Assembly (NCBI GenBank): GCA_963752935.1 | Contig: CAVWAL010000009.1 | Coordinates: 706,797-770,796 of the forward strand | DNA length: 64,000 nt | Reading direction: 5' to 3' | DNA from: RI-153 sp963752935 | GTDB lineage: Bacteria; Chloroflexota; Anaerolineae; Caldilineales; Caldilineaceae | Part shown: in pieces, positions 1 to 8,621 of the stretch | How the letters are laid out: each line of letters begins with the position of its first letter | Position numbering within the stretch: position 1 is the first letter of the stretch | Translations under genes and position numbers: made by a program | The notes under the pieces: model-generated | The model's input: only the letters and a program-made list of their open reading frames with translations | Databases searched by the model: none | Told to the model about the DNA's origin: nothing

Positions 1-85
1 ATTGTTAGACATAAAACAAGTTTACCTCACAGCAGGATACTCCGCTGTTCGCTGCATTACGCTTGTGTCGATCTATAGCAAGAAA

Positions 86-111
86 AGACCACCAAACGAG
101 GTTGGTGGTCT
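86..111 (-). terminator. Terminator of the minus-strand gene ending at 233
   Basis: A perfect 10-bp stem (AGACCACCAA / TTGGTGGTCT) with a 6-nt loop. Read on the minus strand it is followed by TTTTC, as expected for an intrinsic terminator. It lies about 120 bases beyond the stop codon of the unknown gene at 233-1531. Confidence 0.6.
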
Positions 112-232
112 GACTTCACAGGTAAAAACCGGCTACGGTTCAGCGCTAGTACATTTTGGCGTAAATACCACGGCGGAAATTCGGCATCTCAACCTCTGGT
201 AGAAACTGTCGGTGAATTTCCGCCGGGATTTA

Positions 233-1531
233 CTAGTTATCCCAAAAAGGCGGATCGTCTAGCCCCGGTTGATCCCAATCGCCGTCATCAGAAAAGTAGC
301 TGAGGTCGATATAAAGACGATCGGCCAGGTCTAGTTTCCGTTGTTCCTGTTCGGGCATGAGGTAACCAAACTCCTGCTCCAGACCGACAAGCATTTCCAA
401 CTCTGCCTCAAGCAGATGGAACTCAATATGGCTCAGTGGAGACTGGCTTGAAGCTGTTGAATTCAATTCAGACAGGTATGACTGGTAGCCCTCACACAAC
501 TCAGCAGCGGTGTCACTATCTCCATCTTGATCTTCATCGACGCCCCACAAGAAACCAGGGGGGTCGTCCATGTTCTCCATTGCTGCGTCAGGATCGAAGT
601 CGTCATCCCAGAACTCTTCGGCGTATCCATCGTGCCAAACCGTCCAGTTATGATCATTTTCCAACCAGGCGGGCAGTTCAGAAACGTCCACCCCACTCTG
701 TGAGGAACGACTCTCTGCATGGAACTGGTTGACACTCCGTTTGAGCGGTGGAATTTGTTCCTCGAAAGCATAGCCCATATCATCGTATAGGCGCAGTCGG
801 CTGTATTCATGCAGGACGTAGTGCATGTCGTCCGGCGCCACCGGATGGGTATAGAGCCCTCTACCGGCCAGTGCCGCAGCCAGTTCGGCCACAGGAACCG
901 CTGCGCGTGACTTGCGATCTGCAGAGACAATCTGCTCGGCGGCGCGTACCAACTGCCGATTGCGCTCGATAATGAGATCTTCCTGGCGCGATTCGCGTGG
1001 CTGCAGTCGCACAAAGTACTTTCCGGCGACTGCGTCCTGTGCATAAATCAACAGATCATCATGGGTCGCGCCACCTACACTATCTACCCATTTCACAAAA
1101 GGCGCGCCAAGCCGCAGCGCCCAGGTCCCCTGTTCAATATGGGCCGTTGCCTCGAGGGTGGGTCCCCCCATCAATTCAATTTGGATGAAACGGGCATCAG
1201 CCTGTTGATCCTGAAAGAACTGCGGGAAGAAAACTGCATGCTCCAACTCATCCAGCAACAGATACCCTTTGCGGATCTCCACGCTATTTAGCGGATGGCG
1301 GAACCACTGTTCATTCAACAAATAAGACAGCCATCCAAACCGACCAGGCGCCACAGGGATTGCCTGATACAGTTTGTTGACGGCTTGATAAATTGCGCTC
1401 TTAACTCCTCTGCCGACCGGTCGTTGCGATTGAACGCGTGAAACCAACGTGTCCACAGATAGCGGAACTGCCGAGGAACTTAGGATTTCGGCAACGCACG
1501 ATACGTAACTCGGATGATTTCCTTTTGCCAT
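233..1531 (-). CDS. Uncharacterised protein, N-terminal winged-helix-like region, acidic C-terminus
   Basis: I do not recognise this 432-residue protein. Residues about 5-70 (CVAEILSSS..., GRGVKSAIYQAVNKLY, GRFGWLSYL) resemble a small winged-helix of the HARE-HTH type found in regulators, but the match is by eye only. The middle (about 80-260) looks like a mixed alpha/beta domain. The last 140 residues are rich in Asp and Glu (for example FWDDDFDPDAAMENMDD) and probably form an acidic tail. The ATG start at 1531 is supported by an AGGAGG Shine-Dalgarno 9 bases upstream and a -35/-10 pair just before it. It is a single-gene unit ending at a terminator near position 100. A regulatory role is inference only. 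Confidence 0.75.
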   Translation of the reverse strand: MAKGNHPSYVSCVAEILSSSAVPLSVDTLVSRVQSQRPVGRGVKSAIYQAVNKLYQAIPVAPGRFGWLSYLLNEQWFRHPLNSVEIRKGYLLLDELEHAVFFPQFFQDQQADARFIQIELMGGPTLEATAHIEQGTWALRLGAPFVKWVDSVGGATHDDLLIYAQDAVAGKYFVRLQPRESRQEDLIIERNRQLVRAAEQIVSADRKSRAAVPVAELAAALAGRGLYTHPVAPDDMHYVLHEYSRLRLYDDMGYAFEEQIPPLKRSVNQFHAESRSSQSGVDVSELPAWLENDHNWTVWHDGYAEEFWDDDFDPDAAMENMDDPPGFLWGVDEDQDGDSDTAAELCEGYQSYLSELNSTASSQSPLSHIEFHLLEAELEMLVGLEQEFGYLMPEQEQRKLDLADRLYIDLSYFSDDGDWDQPGLDDPPFWDN

Positions 1532-1536
1532 TGAGA

Positions 1537-1583
1537 GTAACCTCCTGGTTACGTATTATCCCATAGCCAAATTGAATTGTCTA
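1537..1583 (-). promoter_or_regulatory. Promoter and palindromic ribosome-binding site of the 233-1531 gene
   Basis: On the minus strand TAGACA (1578-1583) and GATAAT (1555-1560) are separated by exactly 17 bp. Transcription would start near 1548. That position falls inside the palindrome GTAACC-AGGA-GGTTAC (1537-1552), whose loop and right arm contain the Shine-Dalgarno. The palindrome could be an operator or a hairpin hiding the ribosome-binding site. Confidence 0.5.
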
Positions 1584-1722
1584 CCACCAACTCGGCCAGT
1601 TAGGATGCACATTCACCTTCTGTGCGAAGGAGATTCGCGATTGTTTCGCATCAGATACGACGCATCTGAACGGCTCGACAATGTCTCAAACAAAATCACA
1701 TAAGTGCTGAACTCAACGCTTA

Positions 1723-1766
1723 ATCGAAAGCGGCTGCCACCCTCACAGGCGACAGCCGCTTTCGAT
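1723..1766. terminator. Hairpin terminator behind the DUF35 gene
   Basis: A perfect 14-bp stem, ATCGAAAGCGGCTG (1723-1736) with CAGCCGCTTTCGAT (1753-1766), lies just beyond the stop of the minus-strand DUF35 gene. The T-rich tail (TTTCCTTTT) is on the plus-strand side, so its minus-strand efficiency is uncertain. Confidence 0.5.
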
Positions 1767-1786
1767 TTCCTTTTGTCTGAATGCGT

Positions 1787-2185
1787 CTATGCAACCATCA
1801 ACGGGCGAAACTTATAGCCGTAAACAATCTGCCCGTCGTTACCTTCTTCGCGCAGCTTGCGGGTGACCATTTCCACTTTCATACCGATGTTGACTTCGTC
1901 CTCATCGACGTCGGTCAACTGCGCCGTCACCATGGGCCCTTCTTCCAGTTTAACCAGGGCTACCGTATAGGGGCGCTGGGCGTCAAACCCTTCGGGCACA
2001 TTGAACATCCGTGTAAAACTAAAAACTTCCCCGCGCCCACTCATCGTACGGATGGGGCCGGCCGGTTCGCTGCAGTGCGGGCATACGTCACGCGGCGGGA
2101 AGATAGCTTGATGACAGTCGGGGCAAACCTCGCCCTGTAATGAGTAACGCTGCTTCTTGGTTCGCCAGGCAGATGCGATATTCAT
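1787..2185 (-). CDS. DUF35 Zn-ribbon/OB-fold acyl-CoA-associated protein
   Basis: A 132-residue protein with a rubredoxin-like zinc ribbon (CPDC at residues 21-24, CPHC at 35-38) followed by an OB-fold (GRGEVFSFTRMF..., PYTVALVKLEEGPMVTAQL). This is the DUF35/ChsH2-like family. Its members dock on thiolases or HMG-CoA synthase and help position or channel acyl-CoA substrates. A thiolase of the matching type lies upstream on the same strand, which fits a functional pair, although a 280-base gap makes co-transcription unsure. I place the start at 2185 (MNIAS...) because a GGAGA ribosome-binding site lies 8 bases upstream; the ATG at 2200 has none. Confidence 0.85.
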   Translation of the reverse strand: MNIASAWRTKKQRYSLQGEVCPDCHQAIFPPRDVCPHCSEPAGPIRTMSGRGEVFSFTRMFNVPEGFDAQRPYTVALVKLEEGPMVTAQLTDVDEDEVNIGMKVEMVTRKLREEGNDGQIVYGYKFRPLMVA

Positions 2186-2371
2186 GAATGATGTCTCCAT
2201 TCACATTAGTTGGACAATGAGCCGAACAATTACTAGACAAATCCTCGCATTTGAATATCGAGTACAGGGTACACAATACCAAAATTGCTCTCTCATTGGC
2301 TATCAGCCTGGCAAAAAAAACGTGCCTGATAGGTTTTGATAGTAATCTAAACTCCGATTGGCAGGGGAAGG

Positions 2372-2395
2372 GGAATGTTTCTTACCTAACATTCC
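2372..2395. other. Intergenic hairpin between thiolase and DUF35 genes
   Basis: An 8-bp perfect inverted repeat GGAATGTT / AACATTCC with an 8-nt loop, in the 281-base gap between the two minus-strand genes. It has no clear T-tract. It could be a weak terminator, a processing site or an operator. Confidence 0.3.
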
Positions 2396-2466
2396 TGAGT
2401 TTTCACCGGCAACCGGCTTAGAAAGCTGCTCTGGCGTGGCGCGGCGCCCCGAACGAGCTCGTGCGG

Positions 2467-3630
2467 CTAGACGCCTAAAATATGGGTGACAATCGTAGCG
2501 CCGCTGCCGCCAATGTTCTGCACCATCCCGACCCGCGCGTTCTTGACCTGATTTGCGCCGGCTTGCTCGGTTAGCTGAATGACCGTTTCTACGATTTGAT
2601 AGATTCCGGTAGCGCCAACCGGGTGTCCACGGCTTTTCAACCCGCCCATGGTGCTGATCGGCAAGCGACCACCCACGCCGATCTCTTCATCGTGGGCCAT
2701 GCGCCAGCCTTCGCCACGGCGGGCAAATCCGGTCGCTTCCAGGCTCAACGCGCTCATGATCGTGAAGGCATCGTGCAACTCAAAAAGGTCAACATCCGAC
2801 GGGGTCACCCCGCTCTGCACGTACGCTTTCTGGCTGCTGATGTAGGCGGCCTCTAAAAAGAGCGGATCCTTGCGATCATGGATAGCGAGTGTGTCGTTGG
2901 CACTGCTGCTGGCCAGGATCTGCACAGCCCCGCGATGACGGCCGGTGGTGAATTCAGAGACTCGATCGGTGGCGACCAAGACCACGGCAGCCGCGCCATC
3001 GCACACGGGGCTACTATCCATCATGTTGATGGGTGTGGCGATCATGGGTGCATTGAGATAGGTTTTCAGGTCGATGGCACGTTGGAACATGGCGTTTGGG
3101 TTATGCGCCCCGTTGCGATGGGCGTTGATGCTAAACCCGGCAAAGGCATCCATCGGCACCTTGTATTCGTACATGTAGCGCTGCATCAGCAACGCATTCA
3201 GCCCCACAAAGGTAACGCCGTGGGCCGCCTCATACTCGGCATCGGCGGCAGTGGCCAGGCCCGCTGTCGTCCCGCCGCTGGGTGTGTCAGTCATTTTTTC
3301 GACCCCGGCAACGACCACCACATCGTGGAGTCCACTGGCGACGGCCATGTAGCCCACCCGCAGCGCGGCCCCTCCACTGGCGCAGGCCGCTTCGATCTTG
3401 GCCGCTTCTATGCCGCGCAGGCCGCAAAAATCTGCGATCAATGTAGCAAGATGTTCTTGATCCAATAGACGGCCACTGAGCATGTTGCCGACATACAGCG
3501 CGTCGGTGTGCTCGATGCCCGCATCTTGCATGGCAGCAGAGACAGCGTTATAGGCAATGTGACGCACGGAAAGATCCCAATGCTCGTCGACGGGTGTCTG
3601 GCCGATGCCGACGATAGAAACACTTCGCAT
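2467..3630 (-). CDS. Thiolase family protein (acetyl-CoA acetyltransferase-like)
   Basis: A 387-residue thiolase-fold enzyme for acyl-CoA condensation or thiolysis. The nucleophile is Cys83 in EAACASGGAAL. The C-terminal GHPVGATG carries the catalytic His. The usual second catalytic Cys region reads NIGGSGAT instead of a Cys-containing motif, which is typical of the SCP-x/archaeal type that works with DUF35 proteins. The start at 3630 (MRSVSIVGIG) is chosen because GGAGG lies just upstream; an in-frame ATG at 3666 lies further back but without such a site. Exact chain-length specificity cannot be told. Repeats upstream look like an operator. Confidence 0.9.
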   Translation of the reverse strand: MRSVSIVGIGQTPVDEHWDLSVRHIAYNAVSAAMQDAGIEHTDALYVGNMLSGRLLDQEHLATLIADFCGLRGIEAAKIEAACASGGAALRVGYMAVASGLHDVVVVAGVEKMTDTPSGGTTAGLATAADAEYEAAHGVTFVGLNALLMQRYMYEYKVPMDAFAGFSINAHRNGAHNPNAMFQRAIDLKTYLNAPMIATPINMMDSSPVCDGAAAVVLVATDRVSEFTTGRHRGAVQILASSSANDTLAIHDRKDPLFLEAAYISSQKAYVQSGVTPSDVDLFELHDAFTIMSALSLEATGFARRGEGWRMAHDEEIGVGGRLPISTMGGLKSRGHPVGATGIYQIVETVIQLTEQAGANQVKNARVGMVQNIGGSGATIVTHILGV

Positions 3631-3666
3631 CTTTTCCTCCTGATGGCGAATGCTGTCCAAATGCAT

Positions 3667-3709
3667 TCAGATTCGATAACAGTTCATCTGAATCGTTATC
3701 AGATTCGAT
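3667..3709 (-). promoter_or_regulatory. Repeated half-sites upstream of thiolase gene
   Basis: TCAGATTCGAT occurs twice as a direct repeat (3667-3677 and 3699-3709). An inverted partial copy (ATCTGAATCG, 3686-3695) lies between them. TATAAA on the minus strand (3709-3714) could be a -10. The arrangement suggests a repressor site, perhaps TetR- or FadR-like; no regulator gene is nearby. Confidence 0.4.
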
Positions 3710-3892
3710 TTATAGCAGAGTAATACTCTCAAAATCTATCGGGCGGCTGTCAAAGTCCACCAGATTGTGGGGGCAAAGAGAGCCGCAGCCAAACCACAAA
3801 GAACAACGAGCAGCATTACGCCGCCCGTCTATGGGACTGGATGGACTTAGTTGAGAGAAATCGCCTCACATTGTGAATAATACCACAAAGAC

Positions 3893-5314
3893 TTATTTGA
3901 GTATGTAATAGGTTGCCCGTTTGGATCCAACTTTGATGAGGAAGTCGCGCTCCACCAGATCGGCCAGATCACGGCGGATGGTCTCTGAGCTGACATCCGC
4001 TACCAGGCTCTGATAGTCGCTGTTTGTGATACGTCCATTGTGGCGCACATAGTCAAGCGCCTGGATCTGTCGTTCGTTGAGAAAATCGGGTACAACGGCG
4101 GGTTGCCCTTCAGGCTGTCTGCTCACCAATTGCTCGTGTGCCGAGTAGAGCGTCACCTGAAAACCGGCGGTCATCTCCTCGAAGAGTGGTTCAGGCAGAC
4201 CGGTTTCCTGCATGATGGCCATCATGCGGTCGATCCCATAGCCCAGCCGCTCGATGTAGCCCCAATCGCTGAGGATGGCCACAACTGCCTCGTTGCGACT
4301 GTAGCGTTCATCGCGCAGGTTGTCCAATGTCACATGACCGGGGAGCCGGCCTGGGCTGTAGACGGTGAGCCGGTTCTTAAACATGAGCAGGCGAATACCC
4401 TCGCCCCGAATGCTGTAATCTCGATGGGCCACGGCATTGACCAGTGCCTCGCGCACCACCGCCATGGGATACTCGGACACGTCTTCGCGTGCCATGCCGG
4501 TGATGCGCATGCCGCGACGCATGTTGCCCATGAGGAACGCTTCGGCCTGGCGGATCTGTTCCACGAGCGGGCCACCGATGTCCTGTCGCACGAACTCATC
4601 GCTCATTTCTTCGCTGGCATAGCGCACGCAGATGATCTCGGCGCTGCGCAAAAAGCGTTGCGGATCTCGGCCAAAGAGCAGGATGCCCGCATGGGTGGGC
4701 ACGAGATCGGCATCGGGTTGGGTGGGGTGATAGGTGACACAGCCGCGTGCCAGCAACAGGTGCAGCACGTCTTCGTGAGGGGAAACTTGCAGGTGGCTCA
4801 GGTAGCGTTCGATCTGCATCTTATCGAAATCGGCCAACGTCGCCCCCGCCACCGCCGTGGATTCGAAGCCGCTGTCGGTACGTTCAAAGAGCAGGCGACG
4901 TAACTCCGGTGTGGTCAACGGTCGGGTTTGACCCGCAGTTCGGGTCAGATACCGACCTTGAAAGCTGTAAATGTGGGGCAATCCCGGCGGCACCTGGATC
5001 ACCACGACCGCACCTTTTTCTGTCTCCACAATCTGCGGCGTGGGCAGGATCATGGGCGGATCGGTGAGCAGCGACGTCTGGATGGCGAGATCGCGCAGCA
5101 GTGCGGCCTCGGTGCCACTTTGCAGCGATCCGCGCTCCGTCACGCCGAGGATGGCGATGCCGCCGTGGGTGTTGGCAAGGGCAGCCAGTGCTTCGGCTAT
5201 CCTGATTTCGGCGCTTTTGGCCGACAAGAAGATCGTCTGATCCGACTGGCCACCGCTGAGGATCTCGGCCAGTTCGCCGGCGGTAATGGCCGATGGACGA
5301 CGACGGACGATCAT
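3893..5314 (-). CDS. AlbA_2 - HATPase_c_4 - winged-helix putative transcriptional regulator
   Basis: A 473-residue protein. Residues about 25-140 match the Schlafen/AlbA_2 DNA-binding domain (ALANTHGGIAILGVTERG). Residues about 285-390 carry the GHKL-type ATPase hallmarks seen in RecG-like putative regulators (ALVNAVAHRDY, SPGRLP, ERLGYGIDRM). The last 60 residues form a DeoR-like winged helix (RITNSDYQSLVADVSSETIRRDLADLVERDFL). Such proteins are annotated as transcriptional regulators or RecG-like helicases but lack helicase motifs. Its ATG overlaps the folC stop codon by 4 bases (ATGA), so the two genes are translationally coupled. What it regulates is unknown. Confidence 0.8.
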   Translation of the reverse strand: MIVRRRPSAITAGELAEILSGGQSDQTIFLSAKSAEIRIAEALAALANTHGGIAILGVTERGSLQSGTEAALLRDLAIQTSLLTDPPMILPTPQIVETEKGAVVVIQVPPGLPHIYSFQGRYLTRTAGQTRPLTTPELRRLLFERTDSGFESTAVAGATLADFDKMQIERYLSHLQVSPHEDVLHLLLARGCVTYHPTQPDADLVPTHAGILLFGRDPQRFLRSAEIICVRYASEEMSDEFVRQDIGGPLVEQIRQAEAFLMGNMRRGMRITGMAREDVSEYPMAVVREALVNAVAHRDYSIRGEGIRLLMFKNRLTVYSPGRLPGHVTLDNLRDERYSRNEAVVAILSDWGYIERLGYGIDRMMAIMQETGLPEPLFEEMTAGFQVTLYSAHEQLVSRQPEGQPAVVPDFLNERQIQALDYVRHNGRITNSDYQSLVADVSSETIRRDLADLVERDFLIKVGSKRATYYILK

Positions 5315-6720
5315 GGGCTGCCCCTGGCTACCATGGGGACGTTTAGATCCGGTTCACCGGCGGCCTCGTGTACCCAGTCGGCCGCAGGGAATGCCCCGGG
5401 ATACAAATGATCCCAGGCTTCGCGCAGTTCCGCAGTTACGAAGACCGATCCGGTGCCGACGAGTAGGCCATCGGCGGGTGTGATCTGCGCCGCCAATCTC
5501 ACCGCTTCGAGCATTGATCCTGCGCTGAGCACCTGAGCAGGGCCCGCCTGGGCATGCCTGTCGATCCACGGTTGAAGTTCCCGGCGAATATCTGCGGTAG
5601 AGAGCGCTTTGGCATGGCGGCTCTGCACCAGGACAAGACGCGGGCTGACGCTCAAGAGGCGTTCGACCATGGGACGCATCCGTTTGTCGCGGTTGGCGCC
5701 GAAGATAAAAGTGAACGGACGCGCTGCGTATGCCTGCCGCAGCGCCGTGAGCAGAACGTTGATGCTGTCCACGTTATGCGCGCAATCGACCAGCAGCGGG
5801 TGAGTCCCCACGTCGGGCAGAAGCTCAAACCGCCCCGGCCACCAGGTTGCCGCCAGCCCGGCGGCCGCATCGATTTCGTTATAGGTGGGCAATTGGCGGC
5901 GAGCGGCCAGATCGGCGACCATGTGCCAGGCTACGGCGGCATTCACCTGTTGATGTCGCCCAAAGAGCGGAATGGTGAAATGGTGCAGCGGCGCCACCCA
6001 GTGCAGCGGCGCGTGGCGCTCCGCCGCGGTCTCGGCCAGGACCTGCCGTGGATCCTTACGCTGAGGAGAGCAGAAAACGGGGACACCCGGTTTGATTATC
6101 CCGGCTTTTTCGTGCGCGATCAGGGCCAGGGTGTCGCCGAGCACGTGCATGTGATCCTTGCTGATGCGTGTGATCCCACAGACTTGCGGCATGAGGACGT
6201 TGGTGCTGTCAAGCCGTCCGCCCAGGCCAACCTCGACCACGGCCCATTCCACGCCCATATCGGCGAAATGTTGAAAGGCCAACACGGTGATCTTGTCGAA
6301 AACCGACAGATCGGGGACCGCTTCAAAGTGGGGGCGCAGCCGGGCCACGAGCGCGGGCAACTCGATTTTGCTCATCAAGTTCCCGTTGATGCGGATCCGT
6401 TCGCGAAACGTATGCAAGTGTGGGCTGGTGAAAAGCCCTGTGCGGTAGCCAAGATGACGCAGGATCGATTCGGTATAGGCGCTGGTGCTGCCTTTGCCCT
6501 TGGTGCCCGTAATATGAACTGACTTGAACTGGGATTGTGGGTTGCCCAGCCGCGCCAGAATTTCACGCATGCGCTCTTGGCTGCGGTGTGGATGAAGGTA
6601 TTTCTGCCCGTGACCATCGTAGCGAACCGTCGAAAAAAGATAACCAAGCGCATCCTGGTACTCGTCTGACAGGGTTGAAACAACACGATCATCGGCGAAA
6701 GACGAAGTCAACAGTGACAC
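5311..6720 (-). CDS. folC: Folylpolyglutamate synthase / dihydrofolate synthase
   Basis: A Mur-ligase-fold enzyme that ligates glutamate to dihydropteroate or tetrahydrofolate using ATP. The P-loop GTKGKGST lies at about residues 72-79. VVEVGLGGRLDSTNV, GITRISKDHMHVLGDTLALIAHEKAGI and LVDCAHN follow in the family order. About 469 residues. I choose the GTG at 6720 because GGAGA lies 8 bases before it; the TTG at 6735 has no ribosome-binding site. A promoter lies at 6815-6843. It is first in a two-gene unit with the AlbA_2 protein. Confidence 0.93.
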   Translation of the reverse strand: MSLLTSSFADDRVVSTLSDEYQDALGYLFSTVRYDGHGQKYLHPHRSQERMREILARLGNPQSQFKSVHITGTKGKGSTSAYTESILRHLGYRTGLFTSPHLHTFRERIRINGNLMSKIELPALVARLRPHFEAVPDLSVFDKITVLAFQHFADMGVEWAVVEVGLGGRLDSTNVLMPQVCGITRISKDHMHVLGDTLALIAHEKAGIIKPGVPVFCSPQRKDPRQVLAETAAERHAPLHWVAPLHHFTIPLFGRHQQVNAAVAWHMVADLAARRQLPTYNEIDAAAGLAATWWPGRFELLPDVGTHPLLVDCAHNVDSINVLLTALRQAYAARPFTFIFGANRDKRMRPMVERLLSVSPRLVLVQSRHAKALSTADIRRELQPWIDRHAQAGPAQVLSAGSMLEAVRLAAQITPADGLLVGTGSVFVTAELREAWDHLYPGAFPAADWVHEAAGEPDLNVPMVARGSP

Positions 6721-6814
6721 AGTTATGTTCTCCAAACAGGGCCGGACACCTTTGGTTCCGACCGTTTTAGGGCCGACCTGTGCGTCTGCACAGCCGGATA
6801 AAGGGTTATTGAGG

Positions 6815-6843
6815 ATTGTACTTCAGCCCCCAATCGTTGTAAA
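6815..6843 (-). promoter_or_regulatory. folC promoter
   Basis: On the minus strand TTTACA (6838-6843) and TACAAT (6815-6820) are spaced by 17 bp. This predicts a start near 6808 and a leader of roughly 90 bases before folC. Confidence 0.55.
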
Positions 6844-6935
6844 ACTGCCCGCCTCTGCGCTCCCTCGTCGCTCGATCGGAGGGCAGGCGCGTTCACACGA
6901 ATTCCAGCAATTCCGAATTTGGCTTGACCAGGGGG

Positions 6936-7097
6936 ACTAGCGCCGGTTGAGTAGCCGAGTCTGCGAGGCGTATCGAAACCCAAGCGGGTTCAACGACGAG
7001 ATCTCGTAGACCCGCTTTCTGAAGCGGACCCGCTCCCTTGATTTCGTTTGGTACAGGCGTTGCGCCATAACGCTGCGCACTCAATCGGCGGTCGCTA
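6936..7097. repeat. MITE-like palindrome-ended repeat, copy 1
   Basis: A non-coding element of about 160 bp with related ends (CTAGCGCCGGTTGAGT at the left, ACTCAATCGGCGGTCGCTA at the right). Its reverse complement closely matches 15889-16080, sharing for example GCGCCTGTACCAAACGA and GGGTCCGCTTCAGAAAGCG. It occupies much of the 470-base gap between folC and the YvcK-like gene. Confidence 0.6.
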
Positions 7098-7155
7098 ACC
7101 CTGGTTTGCCGTTTGTATCTTCAAATTTGCAATTCCTGCACGAATTCCCTATTCG

Positions 7156-7184
7156 TTGCAGACGGTAGTGGCATACCCTATAAT
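7156..7184 (+). promoter_or_regulatory. Consensus promoter predicting a leaderless yvcK mRNA
   Basis: TTGCAG (7156-7161) and a perfect TATAAT (7179-7184) are spaced by 17 bp. A start 7 bases beyond the -10 falls on the A of the ATG at 7191. No Shine-Dalgarno is present, so the transcript is predicted to be leaderless. Confidence 0.75.
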
Positions 7185-7190
7185 CAGGCC

Positions 7191-8621
7191 ATGCGCAATG
7201 ATCAACCGAACGCGGCCAATTCATCCCATCCCAAAGCACTCAACCGGCGCAACCGCCCGAAGCCCACTGTCGCCAATTTGCGCGCTCGCCTCAGTGCGAT
7301 CTTGAGTCCGGGGATTTCATTTAAACGGTGGATGCTTTTACCCATCCTGGGCATCACGTTGGCGGGGCTAGGTCTCTCGTTGATCGTCAGCGATCTCGCC
7401 GTCCTTAACAATCTGCCCTTCTTGTTACGCGCCCTGTTTCAGGTGAATTGGATGGGTGGCGCACTCTTTTTGGTGGCAGGCATACTCCTCGCCTTCTTCG
7501 GCAGTTGGCGGATTAACCGCGAAATCGCCAGTTTCTTGCTCGAACGCGAAGAGGTGCTCGATGACCTGGAAATGGTGGATGCCATTGTGGCGCGCCAGCA
7601 GCAACGAAAACTGCGCACCGGCCCCAAAATCGTGGTCATTGGTGGCGGCACCGGGATGCCCACCCTCCTGCGCGGATTGCGCCAATACACCGAAAATATC
7701 ACCGCCGTGGTCACCGTAGCCGACGATGGCGGCAGCAGCGGACGGCTGCGCGAACAGATGGGCATGCTGCCGCCGGGAGACTTTCGCAACAACATCGCCG
7801 CGCTGAGCGAAGCCGAAGGGCTGATGACCCAGTTGCTTCAGTACCGTTTCGGAGACAAAGACGGACTGGGCAACCACAACTTTGGCAACCTCTTCATCAC
7901 CACGATGGCCGCCATCACAGGGAGTTTCGAACGTGGGATCGCAGAGAGCAGCCGGGTTCTGGCCGTACGGGGGCGTATCCTGCCCAGCACGCTGGAGCAT
8001 GTTACCTTGTGCGCCGAAATCGCCTACCCCGCTGCCCCCCCGGGCGATGATCAGGCCGATCCTGATGCAGAGCCAGAGGAGCGCTGGGCCTATGTGCGCG
8101 GTGAAAGTCGCATCCCCGACGCCGGCGGACGAATCCTACGCGTCCACCTGGAGCCGGAGAACTGCCATGCTTACCCAGAAACCGTGCAAGCAATCCTGGC
8201 AGCGGATCTGATACTTGCGGCGCCGGGCAGTTTTTTCACAAGTTTGCTGCCCAACCTACTGGTTCCATATGTGAGCGCCGCCATCTGCGCTTCTTCGGCA
8301 GTACGGCTCTATGTCTGCAATGTGGCGACGCAGAAGGGCGAAACCGATCATTTCAGCGTCTCGGATCATATGCGCCAGTTGCGGTTGCACGCGGGGGAAG
8401 CATTCACCCACGTCCTCGCCAACAATGCCTACGATCCAACCAGGCCGCCCTCAGCAAACGTGCAGTGGGTTCCCCTGCCCGGCGAAGATGAGCCAATCGA
8501 CTATCACGTCTTCAAGGCCGATCTCGTCGACGCGCAGCGGCCCTGGCGTCACGATCCAAACAAGGTGGCGGCAGAGGTAATGGCGATCTATGCAGAGATG
8601 CGGCGGCAGACGGCCTCATGA
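7191..8621 (+). CDS. yvcK: YvcK/CofD-like protein (gluconeogenesis factor family) with membrane anchor
   Basis: A 476-residue protein. Residues about 145 to the end are a CofD-like domain of the YvcK/YbhK group (KIVVIGGGTGMPTLLRGL, VTVADDGGSSGRLREQMGMLPPGDFRNNIAAL, LGNHNFGNLFI). In Bacillus, YvcK binds UDP-GlcNAc and is needed for cell shape on gluconeogenic carbon. Here the domain is preceded by a basic segment and two predicted membrane helices (about 47-67 and 87-107) absent from the Bacillus protein, so it is probably attached to the inner membrane. The start is fixed by the promoter just upstream. No rapZ or whiA homologue adjoins it; glycolytic genes follow. Confidence 0.9.
   Translation: MRNDQPNAANSSHPKALNRRNRPKPTVANLRARLSAILSPGISFKRWMLLPILGITLAGLGLSLIVSDLAVLNNLPFLLRALFQVNWMGGALFLVAGILLAFFGSWRINREIASFLLEREEVLDDLEMVDAIVARQQQRKLRTGPKIVVIGGGTGMPTLLRGLRQYTENITAVVTVADDGGSSGRLREQMGMLPPGDFRNNIAALSEAEGLMTQLLQYRFGDKDGLGNHNFGNLFITTMAAITGSFERGIAESSRVLAVRGRILPSTLEHVTLCAEIAYPAAPPGDDQADPDAEPEERWAYVRGESRIPDAGGRILRVHLEPENCHAYPETVQAILAADLILAAPGSFFTSLLPNLLVPYVSAAICASSAVRLYVCNVATQKGETDHFSVSDHMRQLRLHAGEAFTHVLANNAYDPTRPPSANVQWVPLPGEDEPIDYHVFKADLVDAQRPWRHDPNKVAAEVMAIYAEMRRQTAS

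Noticed and set aside
2..202. 66-residue frame at the left edge, plus strand
   Set aside because: It runs through the terminator hairpin at 86-111, has no ribosome-binding site and no protein-like composition.
4040..4903. 287-residue plus-strand frame
   Set aside because: Antisense to the AlbA_2/HATPase gene, whose motifs are clear; His-rich composition is typical of a shadow frame.
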